Notes under the pieces: generated by a model
Told to the model about the DNA's origin: nothing
What the model saw: the letters and a program-made list of their open reading frames with translations, nothing else
Databases searched by the model: none
Position numbers and translations under genes: made by a program
Assembly: GCA_002323895.1 (NCBI GenBank)
Contig: DCQM01000174.1
Span: 554 to 37,745 of the forward strand
Direction of reading: 5' to 3'
DNA from: Akkermansiaceae bacterium UBA1518
GTDB lineage: Bacteria; Verrucomicrobiota; Verrucomicrobiia; Verrucomicrobiales; Akkermansiaceae
Length of the DNA: 37,192 nucleotides
Part shown: positions 8,086 through 15,295 of the stretch, one piece after another
Layout: every line of letters begins with the position of its first letter
Position numbering within the stretch: the stretch's first letter is position 1

Positions 8086-8183
8086 CCGCGCAGGGTGGTC
8101 ACGGCACCATGATCTTTCAAGCTGGAAAGCAGCAAGTAGGATTTGGCCTTTCGCTTTGGTCCGAAAAACCGTAATTCCCGCGG

Positions 8184-9149
8184 ATGAGAATTTTGACGGG
8201 CCTTCAACCGAGCGGGAAACTTCACGTCGGGAACTACTTCGGGGCTATCAAGCCAGCGATCGACGCTCAAGGCGAGGGCGACGGGTATTATTTCATCGCG
8301 GATTACCACGCGATGACCACAACTCACAGTGCTAAAGAGCTTCGAGAAAATGTCCGCAACGTTGCAATCGACTTCCTAGCATGCGGATTTGATCCCTCTC
8401 GTGGGGTCTTTTTTAAACAAAGCTCGATTCCAGAAGTCAACGAGCTGGCTTGGATCCTCTCGACAGTCTGCCCCATGGGTCTCCTTGAACGCTGCCACTC
8501 ATACAAAGACAAGATTTCTAAGGGGATCTCAGCGAACCACGCTCTTTTTGCTTATCCAGCGCTCATGGCAGCAGATATTCTCCTTTACGATTCCAATGTC
8601 GTCCCAGTGGGCGAAGACCAAAAACAACACCTAGAAGTGACCCGCGATTTAGTAGGAAAAATCAACGATCAATATGGTGAAGGAACCCTCGTGATGCCAA
8701 AGGCACGCATTCGCGATGACGTTGCTAAGGTTCCAGGCCTTGATGGAGAGAAAATGAGTAAGAGCTACAACAACACCCTTCCTATCTTCGGCGATGAAAA
8801 ACCAACCAAAAAACTGATCATGCGGATCAAAACAGATTCAGCAGCCGTCGAAGACCCGAAGCCGACTGAGAACTCGATCATTCTCGCGCTTTACCAACTC
8901 TTCGCCAATCAGGCCGAATACGGCCAAATGATATCGGATTACGAAAATGGAGGCTGCGGATATGGCGACTTTAAGAAGCGTCTAGCCGAGGCTTATTGGG
9001 ACTATTTTTCCCCGATGCGCACCCGCCGCGAAGAGCTTCTCGCCAACCCAGATGAGGTGGATGCTGTCCTGAAAGCTGGAGCTGAAAAAGCCCGCACGGA
9101 AGCAACCAAAGTTCTCGACCGGGTGCGGAAAGCTGTCGGGCTTACTTAA
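8184..9149 (+). CDS. trpS: Tryptophanyl-tRNA synthetase
   Basis: 321 residues, normal for bacterial TrpRS. It charges tRNA-Trp in the cytoplasm. The class I signatures are visible: the HIGH-type motif as HVGN (14-17) within TGLQPSGKLHVGNYFGA, and KMSKS at 190-194 (GLDGEKMSKSYNN). QPSGKLHVGN is characteristic of TrpRS. ATG start without SD. It converges on a lipoprotein gene, the two stop codons being 3 nt apart, with no terminator between. Confidence 0.97.
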   Translation: MRILTGLQPSGKLHVGNYFGAIKPAIDAQGEGDGYYFIADYHAMTTTHSAKELRENVRNVAIDFLACGFDPSRGVFFKQSSIPEVNELAWILSTVCPMGLLERCHSYKDKISKGISANHALFAYPALMAADILLYDSNVVPVGEDQKQHLEVTRDLVGKINDQYGEGTLVMPKARIRDDVAKVPGLDGEKMSKSYNNTLPIFGDEKPTKKLIMRIKTDSAAVEDPKPTENSIILALYQLFANQAEYGQMISDYENGGCGYGDFKKRLAEAYWDYFSPMRTRREELLANPDEVDAVLKAGAEKARTEATKVLDRVRKAVGLT

Positions 9150-9152
9150 GGG

Positions 9153-9668
9153 TCATTCGCCTTTGCGATAAAGAACACCATCCTTACCTGCTTCTTGCTC
9201 AAGGGCTTCTTTAGCCTTTTCGTAAGTCATGCGATCGCTTTCTAATGAGCCATCTTCCATTGGCTTCGAAATCACCAAATTGATCTCGGACTCCGACCGA
9301 TCAAGCTCAAGAGCCATCGCAAGAGAGGCAGCATATCGTTCCGCTATTTCTCCATCTTGATGCCTCGCAATAACCCGAATCACTTTTAGTTCAGGATCGA
9401 GCTCTAGCCGTGTAGCTTCATCTAAGGCAACGATATCAATATCTAGTTCCGCCGCAGCTCGCTTGAAAAATCTTTTTTCTGAAATCAGTTCCAATTCACG
9501 ATTCCAATCAATCTTATCCTCCAACCCAAGGGGCATGATTTTTACCTCCTTAATCCTCTCGATCTCGCCTTGGGACTCGACACCTAGCGGTTCCTCCCCG
9601 CAAGAGAAAAGGCACACACCAAGAGTAAAAATTACCAGCGCTTTCAAGTTCCTACTCATGGCCATCAT
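9153..9668 (-). CDS. Small lipoprotein, weak Wzz-like resemblance
   Basis: 171 residues. It opens with MMAMSRNLKALVIFTLGVCLFSCGEE: a signal peptide with lipobox LFSC. The first ATG has AGGAG 9 nt upstream, and the coding start overlaps the last 17 nt of the dioxygenase gene, so translation may be coupled. The central segment (ELISEKRFFKRAAAELDID, later TRLELDPELKVIRVIARHQ and AERYAASLAMALEL) resembles part of Wzz/polysaccharide co-polymerase domains, but no flanking membrane helices are present. The resemblance is my impression and not firm. Acts at the membrane as a lipid-anchored protein; function unknown. Confidence 0.75.
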   Translation of the reverse strand: MMAMSRNLKALVIFTLGVCLFSCGEEPLGVESQGEIERIKEVKIMPLGLEDKIDWNRELELISEKRFFKRAAAELDIDIVALDEATRLELDPELKVIRVIARHQDGEIAERYAASLAMALELDRSESEINLVISKPMEDGSLESDRMTYEKAKEALEQEAGKDGVLYRKGE

Positions 9669-10329
9669 CAGGAGTCACTCCTAGGACGATATTGAATTCA
9701 GCACTTAACTCACCTGCTTTAGACTTCGGGACAGGCTTAAACTTCACCATCAAATGCTTGGCAGGATCGCCCATTCGTTTGATCAGAAAATCTTTCGCGT
9801 TCCCTTTGTCACCATCGATGAAGCACTGAGTTGTAAGCGCACGCTTATTCTTACGATAAACAGCCACGTGAATGTGCGGGGTCCGCGGGCCATAAGGGGC
9901 AGGCTTGATTGTCCGAAAATAATACCGGCCATCGCGCGAGGTCAAAAAACGACCAAATCCTTGAAAATTATCATCGCGTTTGGGGCCCGTTAAACCGCCA
10001 TCGCGTGAGTGAATGTACACCCCCTTATTATCCACCTGCCAAATTTCAACCCGAGCATTTGGGATAGGATTACCCTTCACGTCCGTAACCTTTCCATGCA
10101 GATGAGTGATAGCGCCGATTCCTGGTGTAATCGTGTCATTGATACGGACGAGATCGTTATCGGTATCTAAAGGAAGTTTGTCTGGATAAAATGGCCCCTC
10201 GGTCATTGGAGGCGTGATGGTAAGAGCTTCAGCGAAGGCGCCAGGAGCGGTAAACAAAGTAGCTGAGCCAAGAGCCGCACGGCGGAGAAATTCGCGGCGA
10301 TGGCCATCGGGGCAGGACGAAATTTTCAT
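9652..10329 (-). CDS. Tat-exported intradiol ring-cleavage dioxygenase-like protein
   Basis: 225 residues. A twin-arginine type leader (HRREFLRRAALG, then a hydrophobic stretch ending AFAEA) is followed by TEGPFYP and the intradiol dioxygenase core. Likely Fe(III) ligands of the protocatechuate 3,4-dioxygenase beta type are Tyr105 (GVYIH), Tyr146 (APYGP), His152 and His154 (PHIHVAVY), with GRYYFRTIKPAPYGPRTPH the classic block. Known enzymes split catechol-type rings between the hydroxyls. This exported type occurs widely, often without a defined substrate. It overlaps the lipoprotein gene and is divergent from the ABC ATPase gene 59 bp away. Confidence 0.88.
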   Translation of the reverse strand: MKISSCPDGHRREFLRRAALGSATLFTAPGAFAEALTITPPMTEGPFYPDKLPLDTDNDLVRINDTITPGIGAITHLHGKVTDVKGNPIPNARVEIWQVDNKGVYIHSRDGGLTGPKRDDNFQGFGRFLTSRDGRYYFRTIKPAPYGPRTPHIHVAVYRKNKRALTTQCFIDGDKGNAKDFLIKRMGDPAKHLMVKFKPVPKSKAGELSAEFNIVLGVTPDDGHE

Positions 10330-10388
10330 ATTTTAAGATTGGCGAAATGAGAGCTTTGAGAGGACCCAATTCGAGTTAGTCTAACATC

Positions 10389-11045
10389 GTGATCAAGGTC
10401 AGCAATCTCGATGTCAATTTTGAGGCTCCAAGCGAAACCGTAGAAGTTCTCAAAGGACTGGATTTTTCAGTCGAAGAAGGAGCGGCGGCTGCGGTGGTCG
10501 GTCCTTCTGGAAGTGGCAAAACCACTTTGCTCAACGTTCTTGGAGCCTTGCTCCCGCCTACTAGCGGTTCAGTCGAAATCGGCGGCCAGGACATTGCCAG
10601 ATTGAAAGAAAAAGAAGCCGACCGCTTCCGAAATCAGGAACTCGGGTTCGTCTTTCAACAACACCACCTTCTTCCACAGCTCACGGTGATGGAAAACGTC
10701 CTTACTCCCCGCCTTGCCGGTGGATGGGAGGAAAGCGAAGAAGAGACCCAAAAACGCGCAACTGAACTCCTAGAACGCGTCGGCTTAAGCCATCGAGTCA
10801 ATCATCGCCCAGGTAAACTTTCCGGCGGAGAAAAACAACGAACCGCTGTCGCGCGAGCTTTGATCAATCGACCTCGCGTCGTCCTTGCCGACGAGCCGAC
10901 CGGAGCACTTGACAGCGCAATCGGCAACAAGATTGCCGATCTCCTCCTAGAAATCCAAAAAGAAAGTGGCGTAACCCTCGTTGTGGTCACCCACGATCAG
11001 GATCTTGCCCAGCGGGTTGGCGGAATTTTCGATCTCGGGAACTGA
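10389..11045 (+). CDS. LolD/MacB-type ABC transporter ATPase
   Basis: 218 residues, a stand-alone nucleotide-binding domain. Walker A GPSGSGKTT (38-46), Q-loop FVFQQHHLLPQLT, signature LSGGEKQR, Walker B VVLADEPTGALDS, and the H-loop VVTHD are all intact. The LLPQLTVMENV block and length fit the LolD/MacB/FtsE-like group, whose members drive lipoprotein release or periplasmic efflux through an FtsX-type permease. No permease gene is adjacent; flanking genes are on the other strand. GTG start at 10389, no SD. LolD proper cannot be claimed without its partner. Confidence 0.88.
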   Translation: MIKVSNLDVNFEAPSETVEVLKGLDFSVEEGAAAAVVGPSGSGKTTLLNVLGALLPPTSGSVEIGGQDIARLKEKEADRFRNQELGFVFQQHHLLPQLTVMENVLTPRLAGGWEESEEETQKRATELLERVGLSHRVNHRPGKLSGGEKQRTAVARALINRPRVVLADEPTGALDSAIGNKIADLLLEIQKESGVTLVVVTHDQDLAQRVGGIFDLGN

Positions 11046-11075
11046 GGCCAACCCAAAACAAGCGGAATAGAGGAT

Positions 11076-11495
11076 CTACCTGCTTTCGACCAAGCGCCCG
11101 CCTTCAATATGGCTTAATTTTAGCCAACGAGTATGTTTGGGTAGCAAATCAGAGTGAAGGGTCGGCCACTCCACAATCACGAGCCCCTCCCGGTCTAGAT
11201 AATCATCCCATCCAAGATCTAAAAGTTCGTGCTCTTCCTCTACGCGATAAAAATCGAAATGAAACACCTCTAATCGCCCCCCTAAATATTCCTGAACCAG
11301 AGAAAATGTCGGGCTAGTGACTTCTTGCTCATAACCCAAACCCTCCACAATCCCTTGTGTAAGAGTCGTTTTTCCAGCTCCGAGGTCTCCCACAAGAGCA
11401 ATCACCTCACCAGCTTTCGCAATGAGGCCGATTTCACGTCCTAAGGAGATCGTAGCACCAGCATCGAGCAATTTAACGGGAAAAGACAAAGACAC
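11076..11495 (-). CDS. tsaE: tRNA threonylcarbamoyladenosine biosynthesis ATPase
   Basis: 139 residues from the GTG at 11495. A TTG at 11522 would add nine residues, and neither start has an SD. Walker A GDLGAGKTTLTQG, then VTSPTFSLVQEY, FDFYRVEE and GLVIVEWP are the diagnostic TsaE (YjeE) motifs. With TsaB and TsaD it makes t6A at position 37 of ANN-decoding tRNAs, in the cytoplasm. The partner genes are not in the window. It converges on the ABC ATPase gene with 30 bp between and no terminator. Confidence 0.93.
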   Translation of the reverse strand: MSLSFPVKLLDAGATISLGREIGLIAKAGEVIALVGDLGAGKTTLTQGIVEGLGYEQEVTSPTFSLVQEYLGGRLEVFHFDFYRVEEEHELLDLGWDDYLDREGLVIVEWPTLHSDLLPKHTRWLKLSHIEGGRLVESR

Positions 11496-11684
11496 AGCGA
11501 TTTGGTAGAAAGAAGAACCCAAAAAGGCAAGTTTTGGAATTGGTCGAGCGAATGACTAATAAATCGGATTATTTTCAAAAAAACCTTGCCCGTATGGTGG
11601 GTCTGTGATGAATTCCCGCCCCGCGAAGGCCACGATTGACATGGTTTTCCGCTTATTTTCTCAATTTTTAGCCAAACTACAACC

Positions 11685-11999
11685 ATGGCCTACGCAATTT
11701 TCAAAACCGGCGGTAAACAATACCGCGTTCAAGAAGGTGATACGATCAGTGTCGACAAGCTTCCTGTAAGTGCTGACGACGAGGTTAAGTTCCCCGAGGT
11801 TCTTCTCGTGAACGATGGTGAAAACACCAAGGTTGGAGCTCCTATCATTGATGGAGCCGGCGTCACCGCAAAGGTTATCGAGCAGCACCGCGGAAAAAAA
11901 GGCGTTGCCTTCAAGTTCAAGCGTCGCAAAGGTTTCCACAAAACCATTGGTTTCCGTCATCATCTCACCAAGCTACAGATCACAGGGATCGAAGGCTAA
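11685..11999 (+). CDS. rplU: 50S ribosomal protein L21
   Basis: 104 residues, full length. MAYAIFKTGGKQYRVQEGD at the N-terminus and the basic C-terminal part (FKRRKGFHKTIGFRHHLT) are diagnostic of L21, which binds 23S rRNA. It heads an rplU-rpmA operon, the usual order. There is no SD before the ATG (upstream reads CCAAACTACAACC), which is striking for a ribosomal protein. A TTGACA hexamer at 11636-11641 could be a -35 element, but no convincing -10 follows at normal spacing. Confidence 0.97.
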   Translation: MAYAIFKTGGKQYRVQEGDTISVDKLPVSADDEVKFPEVLLVNDGENTKVGAPIIDGAGVTAKVIEQHRGKKGVAFKFKRRKGFHKTIGFRHHLTKLQITGIEG

Positions 12000-12030
12000 A
12001 TTTTATTAAACCACCTACTACTTTTTAGAC

Positions 12031-12279
12031 ATGGCCCATAAAAAAGGACAGGGTTCCGTTAAAAACGGACGCGACTCAAACAGCAAACGCCTTGGCGTGA
12101 AGAAGTTTGGCGGCGAAGAAGTCATCGCCGGAAATATCCTCATCCGCCAGCGTGGCACCAAATGGCATCCCGGCTCTAATGTCGGTATGGGAAAAGATCA
12201 CACTCTCTTCGCCCTCACTGACGGTAACGTTTACTTCGATAAAAAAGGACGCCGTATCAATGTCGCACTCGCTGACTAA
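12031..12279 (+). CDS. rpmA: 50S ribosomal protein L27
   Basis: 82 residues. MAHKKGQGSVKNGRDSNSKR, GVKKFGGE and RQRGTKWHPG are the L27 signature; the N-terminus reaches the peptidyl-transferase centre. It begins MAHKKG directly, so no Firmicutes-type cleaved N-terminal extension is present. It follows rplU by 31 nt in the same operon and is followed by a good terminator. No SD. Confidence 0.97.
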   Translation: MAHKKGQGSVKNGRDSNSKRLGVKKFGGEEVIAGNILIRQRGTKWHPGSNVGMGKDHTLFALTDGNVYFDKKGRRINVALAD

Positions 12280-12315
12280 AGGCGGATCTTCTTCGTAGTA
12301 TTTTATTTTCGAAGA

Positions 12316-12346
12316 AAAGGCGGACCCGTTGGTTCGCCTTTTTTGT
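12316..12346 (+). terminator. Rho-independent terminator of rplU-rpmA
   Basis: AGGCGGACC and GGTTCGCCT form a 9-bp stem with one G-U pair around a CGTT loop, flanked by A's before and a six-T run after. It lies 37 nt past the rpmA stop. A second inverted repeat (TTCTTCG at 12289-12295, CGAAGAA at 12310-12316) sits just upstream. Confidence 0.88.
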
Positions 12347-12382
12347 TTTGAGAAATGCTAACATCAGATTCCGCTTTTAAAA

Positions 12383-12829
12383 ATGCAACTCGTCCTCGTC
12401 GAACCTGAGATTCCTCATAATACGGGTGCCATTGGCCGGCTTGCCCTCGCCACCGGCTCAACCTTGCACCTCGTTAAGCCACTCGGATTTTCCCTCGATG
12501 AGAAGTCAGTTCGCCGAGCTGGCCTCGATTACTGGAAGGATGTAGATCTGAAAGTCTGGGAAAGCTTTGAAGAATTCTTGGCCGCTCATCCCAATGCTCG
12601 CCTCTGGTTTCTCAGCACTAAAGGGAAGAAATCCGCCTGGAGCGTCGAATTTCAACCAAATGACTTTCTTGTCTTTGGTCCCGAAACCAGAGGCCTACCC
12701 GAAGCTTGGCTCGACGAGCGCGCGATTCGCATCCCGATGAAAGGAGACTCCACCCGCTCGCTCAATCTCGCGACCGCTGTTGCGATCATCCTTTATGAGG
12801 CCGAGCGCCAAATTGGAGACTTAGCATAG
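12383..12829 (+). CDS. trmL: tRNA (cytidine(34)-2'-O)-methyltransferase
   Basis: 148 residues, the short SPOUT methyltransferase form. The N-terminus MQLVLVEPEIPHNTGAIGRL and the trefoil-knot motifs LVFGPETRGLP and RIPMKGDSTRSLNLATAVAI are diagnostic of TrmL (YibK). It methylates the wobble base ribose of tRNA-Leu isoacceptors using SAM. It lies 36 bp past the rpmA terminator and so probably has its own promoter. ATG without SD. A small hairpin (CCTCTT 12880-12885, AAGAGG 12893-12898) lies downstream, before the toxin-antitoxin module. Confidence 0.95.
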   Translation: MQLVLVEPEIPHNTGAIGRLALATGSTLHLVKPLGFSLDEKSVRRAGLDYWKDVDLKVWESFEEFLAAHPNARLWFLSTKGKKSAWSVEFQPNDFLVFGPETRGLPEAWLDERAIRIPMKGDSTRSLNLATAVAIILYEAERQIGDLA

Positions 12830-12950
12830 CACCTTACACAGAGATCCTACCAACCTAGAGATAGGGCTCTTGTGCACTCCCTCTTATTTTAAAAGAGGCT
12901 AGAAGGCCGTAAGACTTAATTGCCATCCCTCCCTCAAACATAAAGATTTC

Positions 12951-12983
12951 ATTGTGTGATTTATTGTGCGATATTTACGCACA
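12951..12983 (+). promoter_or_regulatory. Probable VapB(C) operator overlapping the vapB start
   Basis: Two tandem 12-bp units (ATTGTGTGATTT at 12951, ATTGTGCGATAT at 12963) run into an inverted repeat, TGTGCG (12965-12970) and CGCACA (12978-12983), whose last base is the A of the vapB ATG. Autoregulation by antitoxin binding to such repeats is the rule for VapBC; binding here is inferred. Confidence 0.55.
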
Positions 12984-13189
12984 TGCCAACTAATCTCGAT
13001 ATCGCACAAGAATTACTTGAAGAAGCTGTAAAAATTGGAAATCATCGGAGTAAGAGAGCAGCAGTGGAAGCTTCCTTAAAGGAATACATCAGTCGGAGAA
13101 AACAGCAGGAGGTTACGAAACTCTTTGGGAAGATTGATATCGATGAAAGCTACGATCACAGCGCAGGAAGGAGGTCGTCATGGGAGTGA
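12983..13189 (+). CDS. vapB: VapB-family antitoxin
   Basis: 68 residues from the ATG at 12983. An earlier in-frame start at 12956 would read through the operator. The pattern PTNLDIAQELLEEAVKIGNH, RSKRAAVEASLKEYISRRKQQE is the ribbon-helix-helix type of VapB (N-terminal strand, then two helices); the acidic tail KIDIDESYDH should wrap the toxin. No SD, and the ATG lies inside the inverted repeat. Its 3' end overlaps vapC by 10 nt, the usual coupled arrangement. It should neutralise the PIN toxin and repress the operon. Confidence 0.85.
   Translation: MPTNLDIAQELLEEAVKIGNHRSKRAAVEASLKEYISRRKQQEVTKLFGKIDIDESYDHSAGRRSSWE
13168..13174 (+). promoter_or_regulatory. Strong Shine-Dalgarno site of vapC
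   Basis: AAGGAGG at 5-nt spacing from the vapC ATG, within the vapB coding region. It is the best SD in the window. Confidence 0.8.
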
Positions 13190-13581
13190 TTGTCGATACG
13201 TCCGTCTGGTCCTTGGCTCTCCAGCGTAGGAATCCCGTGGACAATCCTGAAACTGAAGCCTTGATCGAGTTGATCGGAAAAGGGACTGCCATCATGATTG
13301 GGCCAGTGCGACAGGAAATTTTATCTGGTGTTCGTTATACGGTACAATTTGATCGCCTGAAGAGCGCGCTCAGCGCTTTCCCCGACGAGCCGGTCAAATC
13401 AAATGATTTTGTCGAAGCAGCCCGCATCTGTAACAAGTGTCTCGATTCTGGGATCGTCATCGGAAACACCACTTGTCTGATTGGAGCGATTGCAATCGCC
13501 CGAGAGATGGAAATTCTTACGATTGATCAGGAATTTCAAAAGCTCACCTCTATCGTTAAGGTTCCACTCTACCAGGCCTAG
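13180..13581 (+). CDS. vapC: VapC-type PIN-domain toxin with an altered active site
   Basis: 133 residues. PIN domains are Mg-dependent RNases with four conserved acidic residues. Asp6 (VDTSVW), Glu46 (VRQEIL) and Asp116 (LTIDQEF) are present. At the third position, where relatives read DCLIAA, this protein reads TTCLIGAIA, so the Asp is Thr98 (codon ACT). Activity may be weakened or lost. It has a strong SD, unlike its chromosomal neighbours, suggesting the module arrived by transfer. The stop codon is immediately followed by the stop codon of the convergent sulfatase gene. Confidence 0.88.
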   Translation: MGVIVDTSVWSLALQRRNPVDNPETEALIELIGKGTAIMIGPVRQEILSGVRYTVQFDRLKSALSAFPDEPVKSNDFVEAARICNKCLDSGIVIGNTTCLIGAIAIAREMEILTIDQEFQKLTSIVKVPLYQA

Positions 13582-15114
13582 TCATTGGCCACTCGTTCCC
13601 GCATCACGACGAAAGCCAGGCGGAAAGTCTGCTCCCCTGGACCCGCCTGATTTACGGTGCAAATACTTTGTCCCGCGGTCTCGGAGGAGTGGCATATTCT
13701 CCCCACTTGAATCAGCAAGAAGGTCAAAGAGTGCCTTGTTCATCTCAGTAATACGAGATTCCTGAGAGGAATCATTAAAGAGATTCTTACGCTCCTTGGG
13801 GTCAGACTTAGTGTGATAAAGCTCATCCTGATCCCAAACGCCATGATAGCGGATGTATTTATAGTCCTCTCCTATGACAGCATGATTAGTTGGGGTTTGT
13901 GGATAATTTCGTTCCCAATAATATTCATAGAGCAGGTATTTTCGCCAATCAGAGCTCCCTTTTCCTTTTGCAAGCTGCCAAAAGCTTTCCCCATCCATTC
14001 GCTTTTTAGACTTCAAACCAGCGACTTCGAGGAGAGTGGGCGCAACATCGATATTGGCGACAATCTTCTCTACCTTTGTTCCCGGCTTTAATGATTTAGG
14101 ATAACGCATGAGCATGGGAATTCGGATCGATTCATCATAGGCACAACGCTTATCAATCAACCCGTGCTCGCCAAAAATGAAACCATTATCACCAAGATAA
14201 AGAACAACCGTATCTTCAAGTTCACCGCTCTTTTCGAGATTGCTCAAGAGACGACCCACGCTGTCATCAACCGCTAAGAGTGCTTCACAATATCGGCGGT
14301 AATACTTCTTCATATCAACACCAGTGTAGTAAGCAAACTCGACTCCATGCCGGCTATTGCTTTGATTTCGGACCCACATTGGGGGATCCGTAAAAAGGGT
14401 AGGATGAGATAAAGGGGTTGGGGGGGTTGGAATAAGTACTTCATCGTACTTAAATGCATGGCGATCAGGCGGCAGAAAATCAGCATGAACACCCTTGTGG
14501 GAAACATAGAGAAAGAAAGGCTTGGTATCATCTTTTGCACCAAGCCACTCCTCGGCGTAATCCGTGAGTTCATCAGTGATGTAACCTTTCTGTGCGACCC
14601 TCTTCCCATTAATATTAAAACCAGAATTCGTAGCCTGGGGCACAAAACGGCCTTTCGCTTTCAACATAGCAGGATCCGGAACGTAAACTCCTTGGCCTTT
14701 GAAACTGAGCCAGTAGTCGAAGCCACGCTGTTTCTCCTCACTATCACCCATATGCCACTTTCCAATGAAGGCTGTTTGGTAACCGGCACTCTGAAGAAGT
14801 TCAGGAAAGAAGGTTAATGATTTGCCTACAGGGTTGTAGTTGTCTACCACCCGATGATTATGAGCATAAAGCCCTGTGAGAATAGAAGCTCTGCTGGGAG
14901 AACACAACGAGGTTGTGACATAAGCATTTTGAAAATGAACCCCTTCAGCTGCAAGCCGGTCCATATGGGGAGTTTTGAGAAAAGGATGTCCTAGAAAACC
15001 CAAGGCATCGTAGCGATGATCATCAGTCAAGATGACGACAATATTGGGCCGCTTCGCTAAGGCCGGGAAAAGAAGGATAGAGAAAAAAGCGATAGAGAGA
15101 CTCCGCAAGTTCAT
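13582..15114 (-). CDS. Secreted sulfatase (formylglycine type)
   Basis: 510 residues from the ATG at 15114, which gives a clean signal peptide (MNLRSLSIAFFSILLFPALA); an earlier in-frame start at 15159 only adds an untypical tail. The type I sulfatase signature CSPSRASILTG carries Cys71, to be oxidised to formylglycine, with Arg75. Metal ligands Asp31 and Asp32 (ILTDDHRYD) and the later LGDNGFIFGEHGL are intact. It hydrolyses sulfate esters outside the cytoplasm, probably from sulfated polysaccharides; the specificity cannot be told. A formylglycine-generating enzyme is needed from elsewhere in the genome. No SD. Confidence 0.93.
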   Translation of the reverse strand: MNLRSLSIAFFSILLFPALAKRPNIVVILTDDHRYDALGFLGHPFLKTPHMDRLAAEGVHFQNAYVTTSLCSPSRASILTGLYAHNHRVVDNYNPVGKSLTFFPELLQSAGYQTAFIGKWHMGDSEEKQRGFDYWLSFKGQGVYVPDPAMLKAKGRFVPQATNSGFNINGKRVAQKGYITDELTDYAEEWLGAKDDTKPFFLYVSHKGVHADFLPPDRHAFKYDEVLIPTPPTPLSHPTLFTDPPMWVRNQSNSRHGVEFAYYTGVDMKKYYRRYCEALLAVDDSVGRLLSNLEKSGELEDTVVLYLGDNGFIFGEHGLIDKRCAYDESIRIPMLMRYPKSLKPGTKVEKIVANIDVAPTLLEVAGLKSKKRMDGESFWQLAKGKGSSDWRKYLLYEYYWERNYPQTPTNHAVIGEDYKYIRYHGVWDQDELYHTKSDPKERKNLFNDSSQESRITEMNKALFDLLADSSGENMPLLRDRGTKYLHRKSGGSRGADFPPGFRRDAGTSGQ

Positions 15115-15295
15115 GGATAAAACTGTGACAGATAAAGGACAACCAAACCAAGCAAACAATCAAAAGTCACCCACCTCTTAGGACAAATTTATGAGGAGGA
15201 TTGTTACAAGTTTGTTTTAACGAAGGAGGGTAAGTTTGGGAAAATGAGAATCAACTTTCTGAACTAAAAATCTCCTTCCCGGTAAATTTCTAATC

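Noticed and set aside
13898..13906. Perfect DnaA box TGTGGATAA
   Set aside because: A single copy inside the sulfatase coding region with no cluster around it; one such match is not remarkable by chance in a window this size.
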